A stretch of 64,000 bases of DNA from assembly GCF_019393635.1 (NCBI RefSeq), contig NC_057862.1, positions 265,002,441 through 265,066,440 of the forward strand, given 5' to 3'. Positions 46,241 to 58,440 of this stretch are shown here, piece by piece. A program made the translations under genes and the position numbers. Under the pieces are notes generated by a model, which saw nothing but the letters and a program-made list of their open reading frames with translations, was not told the DNA's origin and did not search any database. Source of the stretch: Dromiciops gliroides. Lineage: Eukaryota; Chordata; Mammalia; Microbiotheria; Microbiotheriidae. The first letter of the stretch is position 1; every line of letters starts with the position of its first letter.

Positions 46241-46715
46241 TTTGTGGATCAAAAGACTCGCCCATTGCAGCACCTGGAAGGCAGACATGCTGAATGAGTA
46301 GAGTAGGGAGATACAAGGCTATATGGGTCTAACATTCAGGGAGCCAACTTCATTCTGCTCATCTCTGTCTATGACTCTTCCAGAGCAAAAAGTCAGCCTC
46401 TTAAGGTAGGGAAGGAATTTCAAAAATGGTTGAGTCTGACAACCTCTGGAGAACAGGAGGGAAGCACTCCCTCCTGTGAATGTGAGCTTCTTAAAGCCAA
46501 GTAGCACTTTCCTTTAGATCTTGGCATTCCCAAGGTCAGTAAGACACAATCAGTGTCTCACACACAGCAGGTACTTAATAAATGTTTGTTGAATAGCTGA
46601 CATTTCTACTTAAAGTTTATAAAGCACCTCCACATACAACCATGTGAGGTGTATAGCTGCTAAGCAGCCAGGATACAAAAACAAAAATATATACCCTTAG
46701 GGAGCTACTAGAGTG
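46241..46715. other. Intergenic, old repeats
   Basis: GTACTTAATAAATGTTTGTT at about 46570 belongs to an old dispersed repeat. No gene. Confidence 0.4.
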
Positions 46716-46719
46716 TACA

Positions 46720-47640
46720 ATCTACATTCAAGTCCATTGTTTACTTCTCTATTACTGGGTTGTGGTTCATGGGCTACTAGGTTCTGTTCTCCTGAGTTCT
46801 GGGGTCATAGGCTCCTGGATTCCTTTAGTCTGGGTTCCTTAGGCTTCTAGGTTTCTGGGCTCCTGAGTTCTGGAGCTACTAGGTTCCTAGGCCCTTGAGT
46901 TTTAGGCCTTCTAGGACTTCTGGGTTTTAGATTTCTGGGATCTTTGGGAAACTAAGTTCCTGGGTTTTGAGGCTCCTGAGCTTGCATACAGAGTTTGGAA
47001 CTTTTAGTTCCCTGTGTTCTAGAGCTCCTGGATTCCTGGGTTCTGGGTTCCTAGTCTTCCATATTTTGGGGTATTCTAGTATCCTGGGTTCCTGGGTTTT
47101 AGGGATCCTAGACTCCTGAGTTATGGATTTATGGTATTTGGGCTCCTGGGTTCCTTAGTTGGCTTTTTGTCAACTGAATCTGAGCTCTGGGTTCTATGAT
47201 GATTAGAGCTCTTAGCCTTCTATGTCCCTGGGCTCCTGTGATCTGAGAAGTTGAATTTTTAGATTTTCTGGTTCTTAAAACCTTTTAGTCCCAATATTTT
47301 AAATAACAGGTTCCTGGACTCCTAGGTTCTTGGGCTCCTAGATTCCTATACTCTGTCCTGGGATTTCAGATACTGGGTTCTTTCTGGAATTTCTAGGGTT
47401 TCTGTAGTCCTGAGTTCTTACCTATTGGCATTTGGAAATCCATTACCTGAATTCCTGAATTCAGGCTGCTGATTCTTAGATTCCTCAATCCTTGAATTCT
47501 GGATTCTAGGTTTCTGGGCTCTTAGGTTATCATACACCTAGACTCCTGGGTTCTTGGAATCTGGGTTCTGAAGTCTTGACCTCATGGCTCCTATGCTGTT
47601 GGGCTCCTGGATCTTGGGATCTAGGTTCCTGGTTCAGTGT
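46720..47640 (-). repeat. Degenerate tandem repeat, switch-like
   Basis: About 0.9 kb of loosely repeated GGCTCCTGGGTTCCTAGG and GGGTTCTGGGCTCCT units, roughly 18-22 bases each, heavily diverged. The minus strand is A/G-rich (CCAGGAGCCC, AGAACCCAGG), like a switch region in reverse. Occasional GGAGCT or AGAGCT words occur. Such like-switch repeats are known in the 3'RR of human and mouse IgH, where AID can act on them. Confidence 0.7.
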
Positions 47641-48360
47641 TGTGGAGCTGTGGGATTTCAAGGAGAATACAGCAAATAGTATTCACAGAGCCAGTTATCC
47701 CCTTCCCTTATTCTACAGCTTCTTTTCATTCTCTTCATCTCTGTCACAGCCTCCCCAGTACATGGGTCATCATACTCAGGACCAAGGTCATCTTAAGATA
47801 TGCATGAGGGCATATCTTATCTGAGTATGGTACTCTGTACACAATAACTGTTTGTTTGTTTGTTGAAAGAATGAATGAATGACCAGAGCCAAACTCCTTA
47901 AGCTAGTAATCAAGAGCCTCCACAATTAGCTGCAACCTATCTCTTTCATCCTATAGGCCAACCTCCTCTCCCTCACTCAAGGCAATTTTCATCTCCTCTT
48001 TATGCTCCCCTCTACTCCCTCCTTTCTTACTATATAAGTTGGATTTCTCCTTACAGCTTAAGTCCTGCCTCCTTTGTGAAGCCTGCTCTGATCTTACCTA
48101 CATCTGGACTCATTGCATTTACTGATCACCCACCATCCGGAACCTCATTGTTCTGTCATTGTCCCATTGTCCTGTTGTCCCACTAGAACAGTCCTCGGAA
48201 GCCACATCTAATACAGCCTCCTTCATTTTGCACAGGAAGAATCGGGGGCTCATAGAGGTACAATGATTTGCAGAAAGTAATACGGGCCCTGAGGCAGGGG
48301 AAGGGGCAGGTGCCCTGACTCCAAATCCATCCTTCCTTCTGCCACACCATGTTGCCTCTC
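47641..48360. other. Intergenic, no gene seen
   Basis: Contains an old repeat end near 47830-47890 and a MIR-like piece at about 48215-48355. Confidence 0.45.
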
Positions 48361-48900
48361 AGAGTGTCACAGAAGCTCAAGGTGGAAGAGGCTTCAGAAT
48401 CTAACCTGAAGGGCAGCTGGGTGGCGCAGTGGATAGAGCACCGGCCCTGGATTCAGGAAGACCTGAGTTCAAATCCATCCTCATACACTTGACACTTACT
48501 AGCTGTGTGAACCTGGGCAAGTCACTTAACTCTCATTGCCCCACCTAAAAAAAATATATATATATAACCTGGCCCTGAGCAAGGAAAAAGGCCTCCACCT
48601 AAAGATCTCCAGTAATGAGGAAGTCATCTCATTGCCTAGGGAAGCAGCACAAGGCAATGAGAGTTTGAACAGTTCTAAATACTCAGGAGTTTTTCTGTAC
48701 TTCAGATTAAAATCTGCTTTCCTGAAGCTTCCCTCCCATGCTCTCACTCCTTCCCTCTGAAGCCAATCAAAATAAATTCAGTCTCTCCTCCACAATACAG
48801 ACTTTCAAATATCAAAAACAGGTCTTTGAGAATAGAAGACCTTCTACTCTGCAACATAAACATACTGGGCAGTATTCAAAGGAGAGCAACCTGAAAAAAG
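48360..48900 (-). mobile_element. CR1/L3-like LINE 3' end, split by a SINE
   Basis: Minus-strand LINE end: TTCAGATTAAAATCTGCTTT, GAAGCTTCCCTCCCATGCTC. The SINE at 48411-48567 is inserted at ATCTAACCTGA / ATATAACCTGG. Confidence 0.65.
48411..48567 (+). mobile_element. CORE-SINE
   Basis: Complete copy with an A-tail followed by a TA run. Confidence 0.93.
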
Positions 48901-49240
48901 TGACAAAAATAATAATTGCTCATAGATAGAGCTCTTATATAGAACAATTGTTAGTTTGGGAGTTTTTAGATAATACTTTCTCAAAAATAACCATGTGAGG
49001 TAGATGGCAATTGTTATTGCCATTTTACAAATGAAAAAACTGGGCTCAGACACACAGAAATTAAATAGCCAACACAGGAAGAGGATGCAGTGATCTCTCT
49101 CCACTATATCAGGCTGCCAGGCCATATACAAACTGAGAGAAAAAAATGAGGGCATTTAGACTGAAGAAAAGAAGACCAAGGGGAAATATGCTTACTTCAA
49201 GTATTTAAAGGGTTATCATGTTCTGTAAATGATTCCTTCT
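48900..49240. repeat. MIR (-) and CR1/L3 fragment (+)
   Basis: 48905-49110 is a minus-strand MIR (ATTTTACAAATGAAAAAACT). 49145-49225 is CR1/L3-like (TACTTCAAGTATTTAAAGGG). Confidence 0.6.
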
Positions 49241-49529
49241 AGAACTTCCAGTAAGTTATATAGAAGCCAAGATCCCCCACATATACCCCAGCAAATATAT
49301 AAAAATGGATACAGAAGACTAATGCTAATGGAAACTGAAAAGAAACAGAAGTAAAATTCTGCATCCAATCTAGAATTGAACATAAAGTTCTGGTGGAGGT
49401 TGGTAGAAGAACTGCAGCAGGGAAGCCAACTCAGAAGCCAAAGAGGCAGGGAGAGGGGTCTTGACAGGGAAGTCAGCATGAGCTTTTACACATAGACCTA
49501 AAGACAACCAGATTTGTGAAAAGAGAGAG

Positions 49530-49960
49530 AAACAAGACAGTATATGGATGTGAATGCAACAGAACATTATTGTACTATAATAAATGATGAAAAGAATGGA
49601 TCCAGAGAAAACTGAGAGGACATAGGGGAACTGATGCAGAATGAAGCAAAGCCAGGAGAATAAACAATGAATACAATGCTATAAAGGAAAACAACTGCGA
49701 AAGACTTAAGAACTTTAATCAGCACAATGACCAACCATGAGTCTAGAAAACTGATGATGAATCATCTCTTGGCAGGTGGTGATGGAATGAGAACTATATT
49801 TTCAGACATGGCCAATGTATAGATTTGTTTTGCATGATTTTATTTATTCGTTTATTTGTTAGAAAGGAGAAGGATTTTTTGGTAAGTTGAAGGAAAGAGA
49901 ACAATGACAAGTAGGGCAATGTTGTAACTAACATGTGAAACTTCTTTTTAAAAAAATCTA
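49530..49960 (+). mobile_element. Old L1-like 3' end
   Basis: AACAGAACATTATTGTACTA, GGGGAACTGATGCAGAATGA and GTTTTGCATGATT follow the order of an L1 3' end but are more diverged than other copies here. Confidence 0.55.
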
Positions 49961-50536
49961 GCTATATAGTGTGTAGGAAAAATGCCTCCTCTTGGATAAA
50001 GCAGAAGCAACTTTGACAAAGGCCCTGCTTTACCCTTTAGCCATAGTGCAGGTAGGAACAGCCCCCAATCCCCACTGCAGGGGCCAGGAGTAAGTTACTT
50101 TCTATCTCACAACAGAAGTCAATTCATCTCTGTCTATTTATGACCTCTTCCTTCATCTCCTCTACCCCTTCCTGCCTCCATCACCTTATGAAATATTTTA
50201 CAGCAAAAATAACAAGCAATGACTCAGCACCTGCTCTGCGCAGAATCCTGTGCTCAATGCTAGAGACAAGCAAGTTTTAGATAACATCCCCTCACAGACC
50301 TCAAAATATATTCTAACTCCTAGGATCTAGGGTCTTAGCTTCCCTGTCCTCTTTGCTTAGTGAGTACCTTCAGGCCCTTTCCTGGGAAATGAGCCACAGA
50401 TCCTCTGCTAAGATGGGAACAATGTCAAAGAACATAGCCAAGGACTGTGGTGAAAAGAAAGAGTTCAACAAACCTGAGTCTTTAAAAAAAAGGGACTGAA
50501 TTTTCACCCTATCTTATCCAACCCATAACTTTGTAG
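49961..50536. other. Intergenic, no gene seen
   Basis: 50205-50315 is an old dispersed repeat (ATGACTCAGCACCTGCTCTG). Confidence 0.4.
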
Positions 50537-50544
50537 TTACAGGA

Positions 50545-50690
50545 TGGATATATATATATATATATATGCATGTGTGTATGTGTATGTGTATATATATATG
50601 TGTGTATGTATGTATATATATATGCATGTGTGTATGTGTATGTGTATATATATATGTGTATGTATGTATATATATGTAGTTGACAATAAC
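50545..50690 (+). repeat. TATG/TATA microsatellite
   Basis: Runs of TATATA and GTGTATGTGTATG. A block of about 70 bases appears twice in tandem (50560-50625 and 50618-50680). Confidence 0.9.
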
Positions 50691-51819
50691 TGCATTTTCA
50701 GAATAATTGTAAGCATTCTTAATACATTAGGTAGTGGTATAGTGGGAAGAGTGGGAGTCAGAATATACAAGGTAGAATCCCCATTCTGACACTTAGCTAC
50801 ATAACCTGAACAAATTCCTTCCCTTCTTTCTGTTCCTGTCTCCTGTGTAAAAAATTACCTCTAAAATTCTTCCATCTCTGATATTCTATGATCCCATAAC
50901 AGAGAATGAGTTTGCACCTGACCTTATCCATCCTATAAAGTTGTTATTGTAGGATAGACATGTATGTATAGCAGTAAATGCTTTCTCTTTTAGCCCAATT
51001 GTGACAAACTTGCATCATCAGGTAAAAGTCCCATCTCTCCAGCTAACATATAAAATCCCAAAATGCAATCAATACCTAAATAATTTAGATGATCTTTATG
51101 TAGATCTTCTGTCTCCTTGACATCTCTTCCAGCTTGAAGGGTGAGAGAGGTAAAGAAAGAGAGGGCCCAGTAAATTCTTACTGGATTAAGCTAAATGGAG
51201 ATAAATTAATGTGGGTTGAATTCAATTGAGTTTAAATTAATTGAGTTGAATTAAACTGAAGAGCAGAAATTATATGAAATGTTGGGAAAGAGAAAAGGAC
51301 AGAGGAGTCCAACTCACATGGGCCCAGACAAGAGAAGAAAGAAGGAGAATCCAGCCAAGTCTGGCTTTTATAGGGTGGGAAAGAGCCAATATTTAGGATA
51401 TTCATAACCTGAAGGGACCCAGAAACAGAGTTGGGTAAAATGATGCCTTTGTTGCATCAGAGAAAATTAGGTAGCCAAAGATAGTCAAAGTCCCTGGTTT
51501 TAGAGACTCCAAAATGTTATTTTATCAGTTGGGAAGGGTAGGAGTATGAGCAGATCCTGAGGAATAGACACTAACTAAACTCACAAGGAACCAATTGATA
51601 AACCAGATACCAATTTATTAACATATTTGGGGAATAGTTCTGAACCAAGAATTAGACTCCAAGTTTGTTCAGACTTCTCCAACCTGGGTCAGCATCACAT
51701 TGTTGTACAAAATGTTGCAAGGGTATCTAAAAACAATTCATTCGAAAAAGATGGGAGTTTTAGTGTACTGCAATATCAATGAGTCAACAGTGTGATATGA
51801 ATGAATGTATGCATGCATG
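50691..51819. other. Intergenic, no gene seen
   Basis: A + strand MIR remnant at about 50730-50900. The rest is unremarkable. Confidence 0.4.
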
Positions 51820-52010
51820 AAAGAATGAATGAAAAAATATTTATTAAATGCTTACAATTTACAATGCATTTTGCTAAGTACTGGAGATACAAATAAAAAT
51901 AGTCCCTGCTCTCAAGGAGCTCACATTCTAATGGAGGGGACAGCACATATAGGTTTAGGCTACAAGATAAATGGAAAGGCTCAATGGTCCTTAAGCTGTA
52001 GCAATAAGGG
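51820..52010 (+). repeat. Ancient dispersed repeat
   Basis: AATATTTATTAAATGCTTAC, CTAAGTACTGGAGATACAAA, CTCTCAAGGAGCTCACATTC: the family also seen at 17645 and 14590. Confidence 0.65.
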
Positions 52011-52439
52011 AAATATATGATAATACATCTCCTTTAATGACATTTCCATTAATAAAACCATATCTATTTCAGATATTGAACCATCTGATGATTTTAGTAT
52101 CAAAAAATCTTTTTGGTTTGGTCTTCTTTAGCCATTGCTGCTGAGAAGATGGAGGATGCAGCACCGGCCAAAACAATTGCTCTGTCCATTATCTACCCTC
52201 CAGCTCCCCTGGAGAACAGCTTCTGGGGCAGTCTGATAGTAGGGTCAGTGGGAGATGAGGCAGAGCACTGCTGCTTCTGGGATTCTCGGGCTTGCCTATC
52301 CATCCCTTGGATGGCAGTCCCAGAGAGCTAATGTGAGCCCAGACTGAATTGAGATGCTTGATTCCTGGTATTCCAGGAATCAGGAAGATTAGTTCCATTA
52401 AATTCTTCTCTGGTGTAGGACACTGTATCCCTTTCAGAG

Positions 52440-52880
52440 TATCGTATTTTAGGAATTGGTAAGCTTGAGGGCAAACAAGATGGTGAAGGACCTTGTGACA
52501 ATGTATGGCATGTTTGTTCAGTTGAAGATACTGGGTATATGCTATAGAAAAGAAGCCTTCAATTCTTTAAAATATTATCCAAAACCAGGAGCACTGTGGA
52601 AGCTGCTGAGAAGCAGATTCAGGCCTGATGCCCAGAAAACCTTTCTAACAATTAGAGCTGTCCAGACGTGGAAGAGATTGCCTCATAGTGCCCCTTCATT
52701 GGAGGTCTTTAAACATAGGATAGATATCCACCTGCTAAGTAGATAGTATTGGATATCTTTTATAAGTATATAGTGTATATATACTATGGTATAAGATAGT
52801 ATAGGACATCTTTTTACATTTATGGATTCCACTTATGGATTAGACTCTATGGCATCTGAGGTCCCTTAGAGGTAATTCCA
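52440..52880 (+). mobile_element. CR1/L3-like LINE 3' end
   Basis: AACCTTTCTAACAATTAGAG, TTCATTGGAGGTCTTTAAAC and TGGATTAGACTCTATGGCAT match the terminal part of CR1/L3-like LINEs. Confidence 0.8.
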
Positions 52881-53520
52881 CATGAGGGATGTTTCTGTTA
52901 AAAAAAGTTGAGTTAACTTTTTTAACTTTGTGAACCAGGGCCCATTGGCTCACAAAGGAGGCACCTGTCCTGGAACAAGGGAGACCAGAGATGGTTCAGT
53001 GTCTAAAATGCAAAAGCCACTTCCATACTTAGCAGCTCTATAACTTGGTTATTTCATTTAGGAATAAAGAAGCTTTTAGGGTGGATGGGTCTGAGGCTCA
53101 GTTTCACCAGTATTCCCCTCCTCCCCAGGATATTTTTCTACAGTGATGTCCTTACTTTTCTCTGAACTCAAATGCTGGAGGGACCAGAGATCCATTCCCT
53201 ACAAAATCCAAGTTGACAAGGTCAGTTGTAGAGCTATGAGAATTGAGGGACTAGAAAGAATACCTACACAGCCTTGGGATCCAAATTGACTGTGACCAAC
53301 AAGATAATAAACATAAAGCTTCTATAACCTAAGCTGAAATCTCCCCTTACTTCTTTTGGAGCTCCTAACACACCTTCTACACACATAATCCCAAACCCTT
53401 GCAAAGTCCAGTCTCTTCCTACAAACTGGCCTGGGATACAAATACACTTAAACAAAAGTTCCTTATTGTCTCCCAAATTGGGACCTTCCACCCCCCCACA
53501 CACTATCATTCTCCTGCCTC
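52881..53520. other. Intergenic, no recognised repeat
   Basis: Unique sequence leading into the motif cluster at 53.6 kb. Confidence 0.4.
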
Positions 53521-53539
53521 CCCTATCTCACTTCCAGTG

Positions 53540-53775
53540 CAGAATTAGCAAACAAACAAGGTCACATGGGCAGCCCCATGGTGAGAATCTCACTAAGGGT
53601 TTGCAAATCTGTTTCTAAAAATGCTAAGAACAGAAACTTCTGCAGGTGGGAGTAGAGGGTTGGAAAGTCCCAACTAGCCCACAGAGCCATCTGGGGAATT
53701 TACATGGGGGATGGGGTAGTGTGCAGGTGGGGCCCCTGGGGGAGGGAGAGCAGGTATGAGAGAAACCTATGCTCC
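53540..53775 (+). promoter_or_regulatory. Candidate 3'RR enhancer, kappaB/E2/octamer cluster
   Basis: Within 160 bases lie an octamer-like TTGCAAAT (53601-53608), CAGGTG (53643-53648), GGAAAGTCCC (53662-53671; its reverse complement GGGACTTTCC is the classical kappaB site), CATCTG (53688-53693) and CAGGTG (53724-53729), all free of repeats. This combination is typical of IgH and Ig kappa enhancers, and the place, 23 kb after IGHA, suits a distal 3'RR element. No experiment or alignment is available here. Confidence 0.5.
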
Positions 53776-55380
53776 CCTATTCTAAGAAGAAGGTCCTAGC
53801 CCACTTTGGTTTGGACACTAGGGCTGGATCATTTCCTTTGATAATTTAGCAAATATTCTCTGAGTACATGCAATCAAGAAGCTTCATGGGACTATGACCA
53901 TCACTTTTCTGCCATCTCCAAGAAGTATTCACAGGCCAGAAGGGAAAATATAGGACAGATACAAAAACAGTTATAATACAGTCCCAAAGTTCATAAAAGA
54001 TATCTCCATTCTCTACCCAGACCTTAAGGAGAAGCAAAGACAATCCAAAGTCCCAAAGGAAAGAGGGGTTGTTTCCAACTAGAAGATCAGAAAAGGCTTT
54101 GTAGAGGAGGAAGCTGGGTCTTGAATATTGTTCAGAATTTCTAGAAAATAATGTAAGAATGTAAGCTCCTTGAAAACAATTTTTGTCTTTATATCCCCAG
54201 TGCACAATCCAGGCACATAATAGGAGCTCAATGGATGTTTATTGAATTGAACTGGCAGATTCCAGATCAAGGGAATATATTTAAGAGACTGGATTCAAAA
54301 AACAGCAAGTACTTGATATGGTCTGGAGCAAAAGGATACCAGAAGGATGCAGTGTGAAATAAAACTGGAAAAGTCGTCTAGACTAATAGTAGACAACAAT
54401 GTCAAGTACTGGCTCTGTTACTTACTAGCTATGTAAGTCACAATCTCAGTTCCTTCATTTACAAAATAGTGGTAATAATATATTCACCTTCCTGAATGAT
54501 GTGAGGAAAATGCTTCTTACCCAGACTACTGCAACAGCTTCATAACTTAATCTCCCTATCTTAAATCTTTCCCTTTCCAATCATTCACACAGTTTGTCAA
54601 ACTGCTTAGAAACCTTTAGGGGCTACCTATTGCCTTACAGAATACAAATTCCTTAGTCAGACAATCATGGCTAATTCAAAGTATAATCTAGAGCAAAGAT
54701 TTTAGAGCTGGAAAGGACTTCCTCTAGTTCAGTACTTTCATTTTTCAGATGAAGAAGCTGAGGAATGAATAGAAAATAGCATAGGCCATCATTGACTGTT
54801 GGGTTCATCCAGACACTCAGTACACACTTAGATTTAGAGCAAGAAGGGATAAAACCATCTGTCCAAACCCCTTATTTTATAGCCATATAGGTCAAGTGAC
54901 TCACCAAGGTCATAGATAATACAGATCCCAAATTTTCTAACTCTAAAACCTGTGTTCTCTCTATGCTACCATATATGTATAGACTCCAACTTACCTTCCC
55001 AGAATTATTTGTCTCCTGTTTTGTTCTCCTTCATACTCCCTCAAGCTGATCCGATCTCATATCCCTTCTTCATATTCACATTTTTATACCTTTGATCATA
55101 CGGTCTCAGACTCTCCACCAAAATCCTATTTCTCCCAGTCTTTCATAGCCACCCTAAATCCCACCTCCTCTAGGGAGCACTTCCTTTTCTATTCCAGTCC
55201 AGTGACCTCCCTCTGTCACTTTCCGTGTATCCTTGGACAAGTGTTTGGACCTCTACTTCCTCATCAATAAAATGAGGAGCTTGGATTAGATAACTTTTGA
55301 GGTCTTTTCCAGCTATAATATTTCTATGAGCACTGAGAACCACATCCAAAAATTTTTCATGCAGTATTTTGTGCTGTTTT
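53776..55380. other. Intergenic with MIR/L2 remnants
   Basis: 54150-54250 is an old repeat end (AATAGGAGCTCAATGGATGT). 54400-54530 is a diverged MIR. No gene. Confidence 0.45.
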
Positions 55381-55384
55381 CTGA

Positions 55385-55522
55385 CATGTATATGTATATG
55401 TGTATATATATATGTATATATATACACATATATAATACTCATATATACATACATATACAAACACACATGCACATACACACATATACATGCATACACATAC
55501 ATACACACATACACATGCATAT
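55385..55522 (+). repeat. TATATG/CATACA microsatellite
   Basis: GTATATGTGTATATATATGT then CATACACATACATACACACA. Tyr/Ile/His-rich frames here are artefacts. Confidence 0.9.
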
Positions 55523-56057
55523 CTTCTGTCTTCTCCCAGATTGTGAGCTCCCTGAGGACAAGGGCTGAGTCTATTCCTCCCATGTCTTCCCCCTGAGAGA
55601 CTGTGAACTTCCTGACTCGAAGGGCCCAGGTCAGTCATAGACTCTTAGTTAGAAGAAACCTCAGAGGCCATCTAGTTCAACCCATAACTGAAAAAGGATT
55701 CCCTCTACAGCATACCTAATAAGTGGTCATCTAGCCTCTACTTGAAGTTGAGGAGGAAGCTATTACCTACTCAAATTTTGGACAACTCTAATCATTAGTA
55801 AGTTTTCTCTTACATCAAACTTATAACCCTCTCTCTCTCTCCCTCTCTCTCTCTCCAACTTCAACTCAATGTTTATAGTTTTTTTTCTCCAGTCCAAGCA
55901 ATACAGATTGAATCTATTCCATATTATAACCCTTCAGATTCTTGACAATAGCTGTCATTTTCCCCACTCCACTCCCCATTTAAGTCTTTACCCTCTTTAA
56001 GTCTTCACCCTCCCTCCCAAACTAAACATACATAATTCTTTCAAAACTCCTTGTATG

Positions 56058-56241
56058 GGGGCAGCTAGGTGTCACAGTGAATAAAGCTCCAGCCCTGGAT
56101 TCAAGAGGACCTGAGTTCAAATCCGGCCTCAGACACTTAACACTTACTAGCTGTGTGCACCGAGCAAGTCACTTAACTCCCATTGCTCCACCAAAAAAAA
56201 AACAAACAAACAAACAAACAACAACAACAAAAAAAAAAAAA
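56058..56241 (+). mobile_element. CORE-SINE with AAAC-rich tail
   Basis: Complete copy; CTCCTTGTA lies on both sides. Confidence 0.93.
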
Positions 56242-56849
56242 ACCTCCTTGTAAGCCACATTTCCCAGTTCTTTCATTACCCTGGTCACTTTCTGCACACT
56301 TTCCAATTTAGCATTCTCAGGACTATTTCTTCCTTGGATATGGACATTATTAACTGTCTAGCCATACTTCCCTTATCTTAGTTGATTTTTTGAACCCAAG
56401 TTTATATTTTTATTTCTATTAAATTTGATCCTGTTAGATTAATACAATGTTCTAGCCTGTCAAGATCTTTATGTATCCTAAATCTGGCAGCCAGCAAGTT
56501 AGTATTCCTCTCAGGTTTGTGTCATATGCAGATTTGATAATTTTATGCCTTTATTCCAGTTATTGAGGCTTACTTGATATGTAACCTTGGATAACTTAAT
56601 TAAGTTCCCCAAGCTTCAGTTTCTCCACCTGTAAAACAGGACTACATGTCCTCTGAAGTTTTTCCTAGCTCTTGGATCTATGATCCTATAAAAAGTTGAC
56701 AATGAGCTGTACATGACTATTTGGGGAGTCAGACCATACAACCTATTCTAAATCCACCTAATTTTACTTGTCTAGCTTACATTTTTTCCATTTTCTCACA
56801 AGAATAGCATGAGAAACTCTGTCTTTGCTAAAACTTCAATGTTTGGATG

Positions 56850-56942
56850 GATAGATAGATAGATAATGATGTGTGTATGTATGTATATATGTGTGTGTAT
56901 ATACACATATACATATACATATATATATACATATATATACAC
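56850..56942 (+). repeat. GATA and TATG/CATA microsatellite
   Basis: GATAGATAGATAGATAAT then GTATGTATGTATATATGTGT and CATATACATATACATATA. Confidence 0.9.
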
Positions 56943-57884
56943 CCCTGATCTACCAGTCTAGTATCCCTGTAAGAAAAAAGGAAATGTGTTTAGCCTGAAT
57001 TGATTTGTTAATACCAATGCTATATGATCATTGCCTCCAGTGTTCACTATTCATTTCTTTAATAATACTTTCTAAAATTTTTCCAGAAATCAAAGTAAGA
57101 TTTATTGTCAGATTTGTCTAACATGTTTTGAATATCAGGAAAGTTACCAGTTCTTTGTTACTTCTCCCTTTGGCATATCTCCTCAACTCTTCAAAGATCA
57201 CTGATAGTAGTTTATCAGTCACACCTGCTAATTGTTTCTTTATCATGGGAGGTTGTGTACTTAGGCCTGGTGATTTGAAGTCATCAAGAGCATCTCAATA
57301 CTCTTTGACAAGTTGCTACTAAGATAACAACTTCCTGTTCATTTTTGTTTAGTCTTTTCAAGTCTGCAGATCATTTGTAGAAAACAAAATTGGGCAGCTC
57401 TATCTTCTCTCCATTATCTGTTGTTCTCTAGTAACCAACTCTGATCATCAGTCTTATCCCTTTTTTGCTATCTTCCCTTTTTTTCCCAATATAACTCTTT
57501 TTAAAACCTTTTTTGTCTATAGTTCAAATATTGAACTATGAAACAAATGTGAAAAAGAACTAGAATAAAATTTCCATACTGGAAAAGTGAATGAATATCA
57601 GCAAACCCCAATTTAAAATTTGAAACACCTCTTCTTAGGTCTTTGAATCCAGCACTAATTAACAGCCCTAACTCAGTCCTAGACCTGGATCTACTTTCAG
57701 TACTATTTTTTGCCTCCCACACACTCCTGAGCCTAATCTAACATTCCACTAACTCTACAGGAAACCTCTGCTCCACAAGTTTACATAGGAATTACAGGTC
57801 TGTTGTTACTATGTCCTCTCCTAGATTGTGAGCTTCTTGAAGTTAGAATGCAGACCTGCTTCTCAGGTTCTCCATTCATTCATT

Positions 57885-58000
57885 TAGTAAATATTTATTA
57901 ATCGCCATCGACAAAGAATTGTGCAAGTCACTGGACACACAAGGAAAAAAGATGAAAAAAGACAGGGGCCTTTAAAGAGCTTATATTCTACTAAAATTCT
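57885..58000 (+). repeat. Ancient dispersed repeat
   Basis: TTAGTAAATATTTATTAATC to AAAGAGCTTATATTCTACTA; same family as 17645 and 51820. Confidence 0.6.
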
Positions 58001-58019
58001 CTTCTCCCAAAGCATGGGG

Positions 58020-58440
58020 TATATGGGGTGTTCAGGGAGGACTAGCATCTCTGGTGTGAGGGCTTGCTTATCTACCTTCGGTGCTCAACTTTCATCCAAC
58101 TCTCACCTGTGCCTCCTAGAAACTGTAGCATGGGCAGCAGCCACACCCCAGTAAACCATCTTGGCAGACAGGCTAAACTATATTGAGGGTGACTGACAGG
58201 CTTCAAACCTGTTGGTGAATTAGGGGAATGTCTACCCCGAGCATGTGAAGACTTTCTCTAGAAGAACAGGCAGATGAAAACAGTTTCTTCCAATGGCCAT
58301 GAAGGTGGCTGTGAAGCAGGTACTATGGAGCTCTTAGAGTTTGCTCAGGCATTGAAGACCACAATTCTGCCTCACTTAAATCTAATTCATATGCAAGTCA
58401 GATATCCTCTTCAAAAATGAAGAACAACGGCCTGACTGAG
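58020..58440 (+). mobile_element. TIR element, one end (relative of 11235-11599)
   Basis: The right end, TGCCTCACTTAAATCTAATT then GAACAACGG near 58427, matches the right arm of the palindromic element at 11.2-11.6 kb. The body (GGGTGACTGACAGGCTTCAA; CCAATGGCCATGAAGGTGGC) is longer and absent from that shorter copy. The left arm is not found. Confidence 0.55.

Larger units (their letters stand above)
55640..57500 (-). mobile_element. Old CR1/L3-like LINE, 3' end leftmost
   Basis: The left end reads as the reverse of the CR1/L3-like 3' end (CCATCTAGTTCAACCCATAA; GGACAACTCTAATCATTAGT). Further phrases (TTTGTGTCATATGCAGATTT; GGCCTGGTGATTTGAAGTCA) recur in other old LINE pieces. A SINE at 56058 and an AT/GT microsatellite at 56860-56940 interrupt it. 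Extent is approximate. Confidence 0.5.

Noticed and set aside
52113-52331. 72-codon frame starting MVWSSLAIAAEK
   Set aside because: No recognisable domain, splice context or conservation signal visible; left as chance.
55170-55638. Tyr/Val/Cys/Ile-rich frames on both strands
   Set aside because: They span a TATG/CACA microsatellite.
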